From: an uncultured Bacteroidales bacterium
GTDB lineage: Bacteria > Bacteroidota > Bacteroidia > Bacteroidales > Bacteroidaceae
Length of the DNA stretch: 42,350 bases
NCBI GenBank assembly: GCA_902802265.1
Contig: CADCLN010000026.1
Coordinates: 1 to 42,350 of the forward strand
Reading direction: 5' to 3'
The notes under the pieces were generated by a model, which was given only the letters and a program-made list of their open reading frames with translations, was not told the origin of the DNA and did not search any database. Position 1 is the stretch's first letter, and every line of letters begins with the position of its first letter. Shown one piece after another: positions 1 through 8,716 of this stretch. A program made the position numbers and the translations under genes.

Positions 1-1
1 G

Positions 2-103
2 ACAGAACAGGTTAGGGAGATATGCGAGAAGGTCGGCATTAGCCCTATTCCTTACAAGATGAGAAAATCTGTAGGGGTACAATTTTTAGGGCAAAAAAAA
101 TGA
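2..103 (+). CDS. 3' end of an unidentified gene (partial)
   Basis: An open frame enters from the left edge and ends at TGA 101-103, giving 33 residues that finish IPYKMRKSVGVQFLGQKK. The composition looks like a real protein C-terminus (mixed polar and hydrophobic, basic end). It lies on the same strand as the operon that begins 300 bp further on, but a repeat and a promoter separate them. The fragment is too short to assign to a family, and I do not recognise it. It could also be chance open frame. Confidence 0.4.
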   Translation, partial: TEQVREICEKVGISPIPYKMRKSVGVQFLGQKK

Positions 104-150
104 AGGCGCAGAAAATCAAGTGGTTAAAGAACCTGATATCAGCAATACGG

Positions 151-287
151 GTTAAAGGGACGATACTATTGTCCGCTGCCAGCATCCCATTCGTCCCTTT
201 AACTTCCAAGCGAAACGATAACTTCCTTTTAACTTCCCTTTAACTTCCAAACAAAGCATAACTTCCCTTTTAACTTCCAAGCGAAGC
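151..287. repeat. Word-array palindrome, family A (copy 1)
   Basis: The left part reads GTTAAAGGGACGATACTATT and is answered by ATTCGTCCCTTTAACTTCC, so the outer 10-15 nt pair around a centre containing CGCTGCCAGCATCCC. To the right the word AACTTCC(C)TTTT recurs four to five times, with short AAGCGAAG / AAACAAAGC interruptions. A second copy with the same centre lies at 22081-22227. The rest of 104-354 holds nothing else I can support. Function unknown. A long imperfect hairpin could form in RNA. Confidence 0.8.
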
Positions 288-354
288 CCCCATGCGGAAC
301 AACTCGCTATTTCCGGTCGATATAAGGAGCGAAAATAAAAAACACAGCCAAAAG

Positions 355-386
355 TTTGCCCAAAAGGTTTTTTTTTACTTATTTTG
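355..386 (+). promoter_or_regulatory. Probable Bacteroidota promoter of the glycolipid operon
   Basis: A TTTG (355-358) is followed after exactly 20 bp by TTATTTTG (379-386), one mismatch from the TAnnTTTG -7 box. The ATG of the first operon gene is at 408, so the leader would be only about 15 nt. This is inferred from consensus alone. Confidence 0.5.
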
Positions 387-407
387 CACGGAAAATGAAC
401 GTTCATC

Positions 408-1535
408 ATGGCTTATCCCGTATTACCAACCTCGGAAGCGTGCTGTGGATGTGGCGCCTGTAGTCAGGTCTGCCGCTGGGATTGCATCTCGATGGAGAGG
501 GACAAGGAGGGTTTTCTCTACCCGAAAGTGCATACGGAAGTGTGCAAGGAGTGCGGACTGTGCATGAGGGTGTGCCCGTCGTTGAAGAAGGAAACTGCAA
601 AACCGCACAATGGCACGCCTCTCCATGCTTTCGCTGCCATCAACCCCGATGAATGTGTGCGCAGAGAGAGCAGTTCGGGCGGTGTGTTCACGTTGCTGGC
701 AGAACAGATGGCGGAGAAGGGAGGCGTGGTGTTTGGTGCTGCGTTTGACAAGGACTGGAATGTGGTACACACTCGGACAGACAGCAAAGAGGGGCTGAGG
801 GCGTTTCGTGGCAGCAAGTATGTGCAGAGCGAAACGGGGCAGACGTTCCGCGAGGCGAAGGAACTGCTGGAGGCTGGCAGGGAGGTGCTGTTTGTCGGTA
901 CACCTTGTCAGATTATGGGTCTTCGGGGGTTTCTGGGGAAGCCTTACGAGGGGTTGCTGGCGGTGGACTTCATCTGCCATGGTGTGCCCAGCCCTGCGGT
1001 GTGGCAGTGGTATCTGAAGCGTCAGGCTCGGCATTATGCCAAGGAGCACTGGACGGCGTGGCTGCGATATTGGCTGAGGCCGCTGTCACTGATTCGGAGG
1101 GTGGAGTTTCGCAACAAGGAGAAGGGCTGGAAGCAGTATCATTTCGTGTTGAGGGTTTCGCAGGCACGTCAGGACATGGTCTATCACAAGAATCCCTATA
1201 TGCGTGCTTTCCTGAAGGATGTGGATTTGCGTCCGTCATGTCACCATTGTTTTGCAAAGGGTGGAAGCAGCGGCAGCGACATCACGCTGGCTGATTTCTG
1301 GAATGTGCACAGGGTGGTGGACGGTTTTGACGATGACGGCGGCACAAGTTTGGTGCTGGTGAACACGGAGAGGGGTGCCAGGGTCTTCGATGCACTGGAA
1401 TGCAGGAAGCAGGAGGTGGTTTTCCAGGATGCGATACAGTATAACAGGGCGTGGGCGGCGTCTTACCCTGCCAACCCCGACCGCTGTACGTTCTTTGAGG
1501 AGTACAGGAATTGTTTTGACAGTTTTATTACATGA
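408..1535 (+). CDS. Coenzyme F420 hydrogenase/dehydrogenase beta-subunit family iron-sulfur protein
   Basis: This is a 375-residue cytoplasmic protein with two 4Fe-4S motifs at the N-terminus: C12, C15, C18, C22 and C46, C49, C52, C56-Pro. They are followed by an FrhB-type region with the typical RESSSGGVFTLLAE stretch (about 85-98), VGTPCQIMGLR near 164 and DFICHGVPSP near 187. In non-methanogens this family is repeatedly found in exopolysaccharide clusters beside pyruvyl transferases, as here. Its exact redox role there is not settled, and F420 use should not be assumed. The stop overlaps the next start by 4 bp (ATGA at 1532), so the two are probably translationally coupled. The start at 408 is the first in-frame ATG after the promoter. 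The sense strand is G-rich, unlike the later genes of the operon. Confidence 0.85.
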   Translation: MAYPVLPTSEACCGCGACSQVCRWDCISMERDKEGFLYPKVHTEVCKECGLCMRVCPSLKKETAKPHNGTPLHAFAAINPDECVRRESSSGGVFTLLAEQMAEKGGVVFGAAFDKDWNVVHTRTDSKEGLRAFRGSKYVQSETGQTFREAKELLEAGREVLFVGTPCQIMGLRGFLGKPYEGLLAVDFICHGVPSPAVWQWYLKRQARHYAKEHWTAWLRYWLRPLSLIRRVEFRNKEKGWKQYHFVLRVSQARQDMVYHKNPYMRAFLKDVDLRPSCHHCFAKGGSSGSDITLADFWNVHRVVDGFDDDGGTSLVLVNTERGARVFDALECRKQEVVFQDAIQYNRAWAASYPANPDRCTFFEEYRNCFDSFIT

Positions 1536-2719
1536 GAATTGCTATAACAACGTTTTTTCAGTCGCAGACCAACTATGGGCAGTTGCTGCAGGCGTATGCG
1601 CTGCAGGTGGTGCTGAAGCGGATGGGACACTATCCCTACACCATTCGGTATGGGTTTCATGAGTATTTGCAGCCTGTACACGGCGAGATGGTGGAGATTC
1701 CGTCGGCGGTGCCTGTGCCGCCGCATACGTTGAAAGAGAGGTTGAAGGCTTTTCTGAAGGAACGGTTTGGACGGCCAGAGAGTGGCGAACCGCTCCCTGC
1801 GGGAACCAGGGAGGACAGGCATTTCGATGATTTTCGCCGCATGCACGTAAACTTGTCGCAGTACGTCTATAATTGTGTGGAGGATTTGCAGAAATACCCG
1901 CCCCTGGCAGATTGCTACCTGACGGGGAGCGACCAGGTGTGGGCGCAGCTGTTGTCGAACCCGAACAACCGGACATTCTTCCTAGATTTTGGTTTTCCTG
2001 ACACGAAGCGGATTGCATACGCTCCGAGTTTTGCGGTGGAAAAATACCCTGCGGAACTTTGCGAAGAGTTGCAGGCACAGCTGAAGCGTTTCGATGCCAT
2101 CAGCGTGAGGGAGCCGTCGGGGGTGGAGATTTGCAGGAAGGTGGGCTATGATGCCAAGCTGGTGCTTGACCCCACATTGCTGCTCGGCGGCTGGCACTAC
2201 AGGTGGTTAGCCAGGGAATCGGAGACGGCATTGCCTCGACGGTTCATGCTGGTGTATCATGTGAACGTTACCGACGCGGAGGATTTGCACTGGAAGATGT
2301 TCAGCAAATATAATCGGCAGAAGGGCCTTCGCAACATCGCTGTACATGCCAACGGAGAGGGGGAAAAGGATATTGAGATACTGAAGGATGCGGAGTACTG
2401 GTACCCCACCATTCAGGACTGGATTCGGCTGATTGCCGCGAGCCGCTATGTGCTTACGACATCGTTCCACGGCTTGATTTTCTCCATCTTGCTGCACAAG
2501 CCCTTCTTTGTCTGCCTCAGACCCGACAGCCAGTTTGCAGGGAACAATCGGGTGATAAACGTCCTTTCGGTGTTGGGACTGGAGGACAGAATCGTAACGG
2601 ATGATACTGACATCCGGAAGATGCTGAGAAAACCTATCAACTGGTGGGCTATAGACAGGAAACTGAAGGTGTTGCGGAGGGAATCTTTGCGGTATCTGAC
2701 CAATAGTCTTTGGAAATGA
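1532..2719 (+). CDS. Polysaccharide pyruvyl transferase family protein
   Basis: This 395-residue protein resembles CsaB/WcaK-type enzymes, which transfer a pyruvate ketal from phosphoenolpyruvate onto a sugar of a surface polymer. Family hallmarks seen: the N-terminal TFFQSQTNYGQLLQAYAL (family FxNYGxxLQ), YLTGSDQVWAQ near 130, FLDFGFPDTKRIAYAPSFA near 150, the SVREPSGVEIC segment with AKLVLDPTLLL near 210, and the C-terminal TTSFHGLIFSILLHKPFF near 310, where the FHG histidine is the conserved catalytic-region residue. It overlaps the preceding iron-sulfur gene by 4 bp, which matches the recurrent pairing of these families. A 152-bp gap filled with repeats separates it from the next gene. 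Acceptor sugar unknown. Confidence 0.88.
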   Translation: MRIAITTFFQSQTNYGQLLQAYALQVVLKRMGHYPYTIRYGFHEYLQPVHGEMVEIPSAVPVPPHTLKERLKAFLKERFGRPESGEPLPAGTREDRHFDDFRRMHVNLSQYVYNCVEDLQKYPPLADCYLTGSDQVWAQLLSNPNNRTFFLDFGFPDTKRIAYAPSFAVEKYPAELCEELQAQLKRFDAISVREPSGVEICRKVGYDAKLVLDPTLLLGGWHYRWLARESETALPRRFMLVYHVNVTDAEDLHWKMFSKYNRQKGLRNIAVHANGEGEKDIEILKDAEYWYPTIQDWIRLIAASRYVLTTSFHGLIFSILLHKPFFVCLRPDSQFAGNNRVINVLSVLGLEDRIVTDDTDIRKMLRKPINWWAIDRKLKVLRRESLRYLTNSLWK

Positions 2720-2721
2720 AT

Positions 2722-2838
2722 CTATTTACTATTTACTATTTACCATTTTGGCTGCGCATGGGGTGAAGAAGAAATCTGTGAAATCCGTGGTAAAGAAAAA
2801 TCTGTGTAATCTGAAAAATCCGTGTAATCTGTGGTGAA
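2722..2838. repeat. Compound repeat: half family C array plus family F words
   Basis: Positions 2722-2763 carry the family C words TTTACTA/TTTACCA followed by the centre GGCTGCGCATGG, which is also the centre of the 37.6-kb copy, but the reverse-complement arm is missing. From about 2771 to 2838 the words change to AATCTGTG / AATCCGTG (family F), five or six times. The element fills the gap between the pyruvyl transferase and the glycosyltransferase genes. No other feature is visible in the gap. Confidence 0.75.
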
Positions 2839-2871
2839 GAATGAACAAAAAATAAAACATATCAAAACGAC

Positions 2872-4902
2872 ATGAAGATTTCAATTATTACCGTTGTATA
2901 TAATGACTTGGAGGGACTGAAAAAGACCGTTCAGTCGGTGTTGTCACAAACTGACAAACATTTTGAATACATCGTCATTGATGGAGGTTCGACGGATGGA
3001 ACTAAGGAGTATCTGTCGGCCTTAGACATTGTGAACAAAAAGGTCAGCGAACCCGACAAAGGCATTTACAACGCCATGAACAAGGCCGTCGGGATGGCCG
3101 AAGGGGAGTTTTGCATCTTCATGAATGCTGGCGACAAGTTTCACGACGACGAGGTCATTGCCAAAGCAAACGAGTGTCTGGGTGATGCCGATTTGTATGT
3201 GGGCCACACGGTGGAAGTGGGTGCAGAGAAGTCGCAATGCTTCACAGCTCCTCAGACCATGACGATTGAGCATCTGCTGAAAACGTCCATTTACCATCAA
3301 TCGACGTTCACCAAAACACGGTTGCTGAAGGCACACCCCTACAACGAGCATTACCGCATCGTCAGCGACTGGGCTTTCTTCTTTGAGCAATGGCTGCGCG
3401 GAGCTATATATCAACCGCTTGATTTCTTTGTGTCCTACTATTACCTGGGTGGCTACAGCGCACAGAATGTCGAGACGATAGAGGTGGAGCGCAAGGATGT
3501 CATTTGCAAACTTTTGCCCATACGCGTACAGGAGAGATTTGTGAATGCTGAAAAACGAAAAGCGAAAGACGAAAAACAGGAAAGCAGGATAGAGCGAAAG
3601 ATTAGGAAGTCTATGGAAAAGTCTCCCGTCTCTCGCGACCTTTCGCTGATTCGCTATGGTACTAAGTTCCTGTTCAAGGACCTTTTCCACCAGGAAGCAA
3701 AGCCTCATAAACGGGAGAGGGAGGCATCCGACTGCATCCGTGTACTGTTCGACAGCCAGGCTTTTGACATGCAAACTCACGGCGGTGTGTCTCGCTGCTT
3801 TACAGAACTTTCCACCCATCTGCCAGTAGACATCAAGGCACAGATGGGTGTGGTTGAAACGGATAACACATACCTCAACAACATCGGTTTCCCTCCAGCA
3901 GGACAGACTTATGAACGATTCATGATGCCTGGGCACAACAGCCTCAAGAAGTTCTGTTATAAGCTGAAATATAATTTCAAATATGGTTATTACAGCAAGT
4001 GGGACATTAAGCCGAACCTGAATCGGTATGAGACCATCAGACTGCTCTCGGAAGGCAACGTGGATGTGTTCCACCCCACGTTCTTCTCACCTTATTTCCT
4101 CCCTTATCTGCAGGATACGCCGTTTGTGCTAACTGTTCACGACATGATTACGGAGTTGTACCCGCAGTATTATCCTGCCGACGAACCACAGCTGAACAAC
4201 AAGCGGGTGCTGATTCCCCGTGCAAACCACATTGTCGCCGTGAGCCAAAACACGAAGCGAGACATCATGCGCTTCTTCGATGTGCCCGAAGAGAAAATCA
4301 CCGTGATCTACCATGGTGCAGACACCCCCCCCTACACACCGACTCCCGATGCCAACAAGTACGGCGAATATATTCTCTATGTAGGTGAAAGACATTGGTA
4401 TAAGAATTTCAACCAGTTTCTCCACGATATTGTCCCCATCCTGAACAGGCACAAGGATATGAAAGTGGTATGCACAGGTAAACCATTCAGTTACGAAGAA
4501 AAGATATTGCTGGACTTCCTTTCCCTGACCGACCGTTTCGTGCAAATCTATGTCAAGTCTGACCAAGACTTCATGGACCTGTACCACAATGCCATTTGCT
4601 TTGTCTATCCATCGGAATATGAAGGGTTTGGAATCCCCATTCTGGAAGCATACAAGGCTGATTGTCCGGTGATGCTGAACCATGCCTCTTGCTTTCCAGA
4701 AATTGCAGGCGATGCTGCCGTCTATTTCCACATGAAGGATGGCAAGTCTGACTTTGAAGAGCAGTTCGAGACGCTCTACCACCTCAACAGCAATGAGCGG
4801 GAAGCCTTGCTACAGAAGCAGCGGGAACGTCTGACACTCTATACGTGGGAGAAGTCTGCCCAGCAATTAGCAGAAGTGTATAAAAAACTGATGAAAAATT
4901 GA
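2872..4902 (+). CDS. Two-domain glycosyltransferase, GT2 fused to GT4
   Basis: The 676-residue protein is two enzymes in one chain. Residues 1 to about 225 are a GT2 (GT-A fold) domain: KISIITVVYNDLEGLKKTV, IDGGSTDGTKEYL, EPDKGIYNAMNKAV, then NAGD in the DxD position. Residues about 225-285 are a charged, probably helical linker rich in Lys, Glu and Arg. Residues about 285-676 are a GT4 (GT-B) domain: DSQAFDMQTHGGVSRCF, VLTVHDMITELYP, YVGERHWYKNF, and the nucleotide-sugar motif SEYEGFGIPILEAYKA with its paired glutamates. The protein is cytoplasmic or peripheral. It probably adds two consecutive sugars to one acceptor. The stop overlaps the next gene's start. The GT2 half resembles the separate GT2 at 36687-37484 (shared VVTINYNN/VVTVVYND, DGGS, GIYNA(L/M)NK patterns). 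Confidence 0.9.
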   Translation: MKISIITVVYNDLEGLKKTVQSVLSQTDKHFEYIVIDGGSTDGTKEYLSALDIVNKKVSEPDKGIYNAMNKAVGMAEGEFCIFMNAGDKFHDDEVIAKANECLGDADLYVGHTVEVGAEKSQCFTAPQTMTIEHLLKTSIYHQSTFTKTRLLKAHPYNEHYRIVSDWAFFFEQWLRGAIYQPLDFFVSYYYLGGYSAQNVETIEVERKDVICKLLPIRVQERFVNAEKRKAKDEKQESRIERKIRKSMEKSPVSRDLSLIRYGTKFLFKDLFHQEAKPHKREREASDCIRVLFDSQAFDMQTHGGVSRCFTELSTHLPVDIKAQMGVVETDNTYLNNIGFPPAGQTYERFMMPGHNSLKKFCYKLKYNFKYGYYSKWDIKPNLNRYETIRLLSEGNVDVFHPTFFSPYFLPYLQDTPFVLTVHDMITELYPQYYPADEPQLNNKRVLIPRANHIVAVSQNTKRDIMRFFDVPEEKITVIYHGADTPPYTPTPDANKYGEYILYVGERHWYKNFNQFLHDIVPILNRHKDMKVVCTGKPFSYEEKILLDFLSLTDRFVQIYVKSDQDFMDLYHNAICFVYPSEYEGFGIPILEAYKADCPVMLNHASCFPEIAGDAAVYFHMKDGKSDFEEQFETLYHLNSNEREALLQKQRERLTLYTWEKSAQQLAEVYKKLMKN

Positions 4903-6875
4903 AAAGATTGATTCACATACAAAGAGGGGCATACAGCAATGCTGTGGCGTTGGTGTGCAACCTGCTGCTGGTCTATGCTGTCTATGCCCTGTGCCGCCTG
5001 GAGTTTGTGCTGGAAAACTGGCAGACATTTCAAGGTACCCTGTTCCAGAACAGCTGGACGGACTTGCTAAAGGGAAGCCTGCTGTTCGACACCTCGGCCA
5101 TTCTCTACACCAATGCCCTCTATGCCCTGCTGATGCTGCTACCGGCACCATGGGCTGAAAGCAATGTCTGGCGAAGGATAGCCAAGTGGATATTCCTGAT
5201 AGTCAATTCGGTCTGTGTGACTGCAAACCTTGCCGATTCGGTCTATTTCCAATATACAGGACGACGCACCACCATGTCGGTATTCAGCGAATTCCACCAC
5301 GAAAACAATCTGGGCAGCATTTTCCTGACAGAGTTTCTGCGCCACTGGTATTTGGTGCTGTTTGCCATCCTTTTGTGGATGATGATTTACCTGCTCTACA
5401 GCCATCCTCAGAGCAAAACCCGACGCTTTGGCTGGCGACGACACACAGCCTACTACCTCATCACCACCACTTGTCTTTTTTTCTATATTCCTCTGACCAT
5501 CTGCGGAATGCGTGGCGGAGCAACCACCGCTGTGCGACCGATAACCCTCAGCAATGCAAACCAGTATGTAAACCATCCCACCGAGGCGGCAGTCGTGCTG
5601 AATACACCTTTCTCCTTGATTCGTACCCTCAACAAGACAACCTTTGTGAACCCCGAATATTTCTCGAAAGAAGAACTGGCTGCACTCTATTCCCCCGTTC
5701 ACACCACAGCTGCCACCGATTCATTGACCAAGAAAAACGTCGTGGTGCTCATTGTGGAAAGTTTTGGCCGTGAATACATTGGAGCCTATAACGAACTGAG
5801 CGAAGACAAGGGCTATACACCTTTCATCGACTCCCTCTATCCCCACTGCCTCAGCTTCGACTACACTTTTGCCAACGGACGTAAAAGTATCGACGGAATG
5901 CCTTCCATCCTCAGCAGCATCCCTATGTTTGTCGAGCCTTTCTTCCTCACACCAGCTTCCTTGAACGATGTCAGCGGGCTGGCTGGTGAATTGGGGAAAG
6001 TGGGCTATCAATCAGCCTTTTTCCACGGTGCCGAAAACGGTTCAATGGGCTTTTTGGCTTTTGCCCGAACCACAGGTTTTCAGCATTACTACGGTCGCAC
6101 AGAGTACAATGCCGACCCCCGATTCGGCGGTGACAAGGATTTCGACGGCATGTGGGCAATATGGGACGAACCCTTCCTGCAATTCTATGCCTTGAAAATG
6201 AACGAAATGCAAGAACCTTTCATCACGGCCCTTTTTACGGCTTCTTCACACCACCCCTATGCCGTACCTTCTATATATAAAGATGTGTACCCCGACGAAG
6301 ACCCCAACCCCATCCATAAGTGCATACGCTACACCGACATGGCGTTGAGAAAGTTTTTCGACACAGCACGACAGCAACCATGGTACGAAAATACAATCTT
6401 CGTCCTGACCAGCGACCACACCAACTGGAGCGACCACGCTGAATATCAGACCGACTTGGGACTTTTCGGTGCACCTATCCTTTTCTTCGACCCTTCCGGC
6501 ACACTGCCAGCTGGTCGCCGCCACTGCATCGCTCAGCAAATCGACATCATGCCGACAGTGCTCAGCTATTTGGGCTACCCTAAACCTTACATTGCCTTTG
6601 GCTCAGACCTGATTACCACAGCCGACTCCGCTACTTGGGCTGTCAACTACCTGAACGGCATCTACCAATATGTCTCTGGTGACTACGTCCTGCAATTCGA
6701 CGGCGAAAAATCCACGGCTCTCTACGACATCAAGTCCGATTGGCTCATGCAGCACAACTTGCTGAAAAACTCACCGTCGGAAACCACAGCAATAGCCATG
6801 GAACGCCGTCTAAAAGCCATCATCCAGAGTTATATGTCTCGTATGAACAACAACCAACTTGAAATAGCAAAATAA
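4899..6875 (+). CDS. LTA-synthase-like membrane phosphotransferase (sulfatase/alkaline phosphatase superfamily)
   Basis: 658 residues starting at a TTG that overlaps the preceding stop by 4 bp (TTGA), which leaves little room for another start. About five membrane segments occupy residues 1-200 (for example 9-28, 90-110, 140-162, 178-200). An extracytoplasmic sulfatase-fold domain fills about 285-630. Metal and catalytic motifs seen: VVVLIVESFGREYIG (Glu ligand), ANGRKSIDGMPSI (Ser/Thr nucleophile region), TSDHTNWSDH (Asp-His ligands), and the SSHHPYAVP substrate-side loop. Relatives move phosphoglycerol or phosphoethanolamine from phospholipid to an envelope glycan or lipid. With pyruvyl transferase, acyltransferase and glycosyltransferases around it, head-group decoration of an exported glycolipid is the best inference. 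Whether the donor is phosphatidylethanolamine or phosphatidylglycerol cannot be read here. Confidence 0.88.
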   Translation: MKRLIHIQRGAYSNAVALVCNLLLVYAVYALCRLEFVLENWQTFQGTLFQNSWTDLLKGSLLFDTSAILYTNALYALLMLLPAPWAESNVWRRIAKWIFLIVNSVCVTANLADSVYFQYTGRRTTMSVFSEFHHENNLGSIFLTEFLRHWYLVLFAILLWMMIYLLYSHPQSKTRRFGWRRHTAYYLITTTCLFFYIPLTICGMRGGATTAVRPITLSNANQYVNHPTEAAVVLNTPFSLIRTLNKTTFVNPEYFSKEELAALYSPVHTTAATDSLTKKNVVVLIVESFGREYIGAYNELSEDKGYTPFIDSLYPHCLSFDYTFANGRKSIDGMPSILSSIPMFVEPFFLTPASLNDVSGLAGELGKVGYQSAFFHGAENGSMGFLAFARTTGFQHYYGRTEYNADPRFGGDKDFDGMWAIWDEPFLQFYALKMNEMQEPFITALFTASSHHPYAVPSIYKDVYPDEDPNPIHKCIRYTDMALRKFFDTARQQPWYENTIFVLTSDHTNWSDHAEYQTDLGLFGAPILFFDPSGTLPAGRRHCIAQQIDIMPTVLSYLGYPKPYIAFGSDLITTADSATWAVNYLNGIYQYVSGDYVLQFDGEKSTALYDIKSDWLMQHNLLKNSPSETTAIAMERRLKAIIQSYMSRMNNNQLEIAK

Positions 6876-6895
6876 CGTCATAACCCTCCTGCAAT

Positions 6896-8716
6896 ATGCA
6901 AAAACCGCAACCACACAGGTTCAAATCTGGCTTTGCCTACTTCCTGATTCTTACCGCAGCCCTCACCCTGCTCTTCATCTGGTATTTGCTCGATAGCCAG
7001 GTGCTGCCCGTCATGGACTTCATGGGCTGGGTGTTCTACCTCACATCCTCCATCAGCCACGCAGCCTGTTTCAGCCTTATGGCCTACATCGTATATGCTG
7101 TGTTCAGCCTGTTCCGATTAAGCAAAACGGCACGCATCGTCATGTCTCTGCTGGCTACTTTGCTGTTGCTGACAGGCTATGTCAACGAACAGGTTTATCA
7201 AATCTACCGATTCCATATCAACGGCTTTGTCCTGAACATGCTGACTGGTCCTGGAGCCTCACAAATCTTCACCTTCGACTGGCGTCTGAAACTCCTCTAC
7301 AGCGCCTACCTCCTGCTCATCTTTGCCGTCTGCATCGGTGGATGGTGGATAGCAGACCGCATGGCAAAACGACTGAAACGTAAGCACATTCTCCTTGCCG
7401 TCAGCATCCTCGTCGGCAGCACGCTCTTTGCACACATCTACCACATCTTTGCTTCTTTTTACCAAAAACAATCTGTCATCGTCAGTGAACGCCTCCTGCC
7501 GTACTATTTCCCCACGACCAGCTACGGACTGCTGACCGAAACCCTGCATCTCACACCTCCAGCAACCGCAGACCTTGACATCAGTCCGGCGGGCGGCGAC
7601 ATGGTCTATCCGCTACAACCGCTCGACGGCGATTCTGCCCGCTACAACGTTCTGCTCATCCTCATCGACTCGTGGAACCCCCGTTCCCTCACCCCCGAAT
7701 GTATGCCAAACACTTACCGCTATGCCCTTCAGAACCAATGGTACAAAAACCACCTCAGTGGCAGCAACGGTACCCGCAGCGGCGTCTTCAGCCTCGTCTT
7801 CGCCATTCCTTCCTACTACTGGAACATGGCAGAGGCAAACCACATCACACCTGTCATCTTCGACGTCTGCCGTCAGGAAGGCATCACTTTCCGCAACTAT
7901 CCTGGTGCCTCCCAGCTCGATCCACCCTTTGGCCGAGTACTTTTTGCCCGTGAAAAAAACGTCCGCATCGAAACACCTGGATCCACCGTATATGAACGGG
8001 ACGCACAGATAACACAGGACTTCATCCAGCAAACAACAGACTCGCCCTTCTTCTCCTTCCTCTTCTACGACGGACCACACAGCTTTGAGCTCGACCCCCA
8101 TCGTCCCTGTCCCTTCCAACCCAGCTGGCCATACGCCGACTACTCCAAACTGCACAATGACCTCGACCCCACCCCCTTCTGGAATCTTTACCGCAACACT
8201 TGCTACCAGACCGACCAACTTATAGGACAGGTTCTTACAGCCCTCGATGAAAGCGGACTTGCCGACCACACCATGGTCGTCATTACGGGGGACCACAGCC
8301 AGGAGTTCAATGAAAACCACAAAAACTACTGGGGCCACAACAGCAATTTCTCACAGCACCAAATCAAAGTCCCCCTCATTGTGCATATCCCTGGCGAAAA
8401 GCCACAGATATACACACACCGCACTACACACTACGACATCGTCCCCACCATCCTCACGACCGCCATGAACGTCACCACCCCACCCTCAGCCTACTCCACC
8501 GGACACCTCCTGACCGACACCACCAGCCGATCCTGGCACATCGTCGGTTCGGAACTCAACTACGCCTTCATCATCCCTGGTGACACCATTCTTGAGAAAA
8601 GTGCCGAAGGCGGACTGCAAGTCTATGATGCCCACATGAACCCCGTCAGCGACTACCACTTTGACGTACAAGCGTTTAACAAAGCTACCGAAATCCTTAA
8701 CCGATTCCTGAAATGA
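6896..8716 (+). CDS. DUF3413/YejM-like sulfatase-fold inner membrane protein
   Basis: 606 residues. The N-terminal ~190 residues are membrane segments of the DUF3413 type (YFLILTAALTLLFIWYLLD, SHAACFSLMAYIVYAVFSLF, IVMSLLATLLLLTGYVNEQVY, LLYSAYLLLIFAVCIGGWW). The periplasmic domain from about 250 carries VLLILIDSWNPRSL, SGSNGTRSGVFSLVF (candidate Thr nucleophile) and VVITGDHSQEFNEN with the later HNS-NFSQHQIKVPL loop. In Enterobacteriaceae the homologue YejM/PbgA senses outer-membrane lipopolysaccharide and controls LpxC turnover. In Bacteroidota its role is unproven, and since the active-site residues look retained it may be an enzyme. It lies 20 bp after the LTA-synthase-like gene and overlaps the acyltransferase gene by 4 bp, so it is part of the same operon. 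The sense strand is markedly C-rich. Confidence 0.85.
   Translation: MQKPQPHRFKSGFAYFLILTAALTLLFIWYLLDSQVLPVMDFMGWVFYLTSSISHAACFSLMAYIVYAVFSLFRLSKTARIVMSLLATLLLLTGYVNEQVYQIYRFHINGFVLNMLTGPGASQIFTFDWRLKLLYSAYLLLIFAVCIGGWWIADRMAKRLKRKHILLAVSILVGSTLFAHIYHIFASFYQKQSVIVSERLLPYYFPTTSYGLLTETLHLTPPATADLDISPAGGDMVYPLQPLDGDSARYNVLLILIDSWNPRSLTPECMPNTYRYALQNQWYKNHLSGSNGTRSGVFSLVFAIPSYYWNMAEANHITPVIFDVCRQEGITFRNYPGASQLDPPFGRVLFAREKNVRIETPGSTVYERDAQITQDFIQQTTDSPFFSFLFYDGPHSFELDPHRPCPFQPSWPYADYSKLHNDLDPTPFWNLYRNTCYQTDQLIGQVLTALDESGLADHTMVVITGDHSQEFNENHKNYWGHNSNFSQHQIKVPLIVHIPGEKPQIYTHRTTHYDIVPTILTTAMNVTTPPSAYSTGHLLTDTTSRSWHIVGSELNYAFIIPGDTILEKSAEGGLQVYDAHMNPVSDYHFDVQAFNKATEILNRFLK

Noticed and set aside
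408-1535. Use of coenzyme F420 by the first operon protein
   Set aside because: The family name comes from methanogens. In Bacteroidota these proteins occur with polysaccharide genes and no F420 biosynthesis is visible here.
3022-4074. Long minus-strand open frame opposite the GT2-GT4 fusion
   Set aside because: The plus frame has clear glycosyltransferase motifs. The minus frame has no recognisable domain and is a composition shadow.
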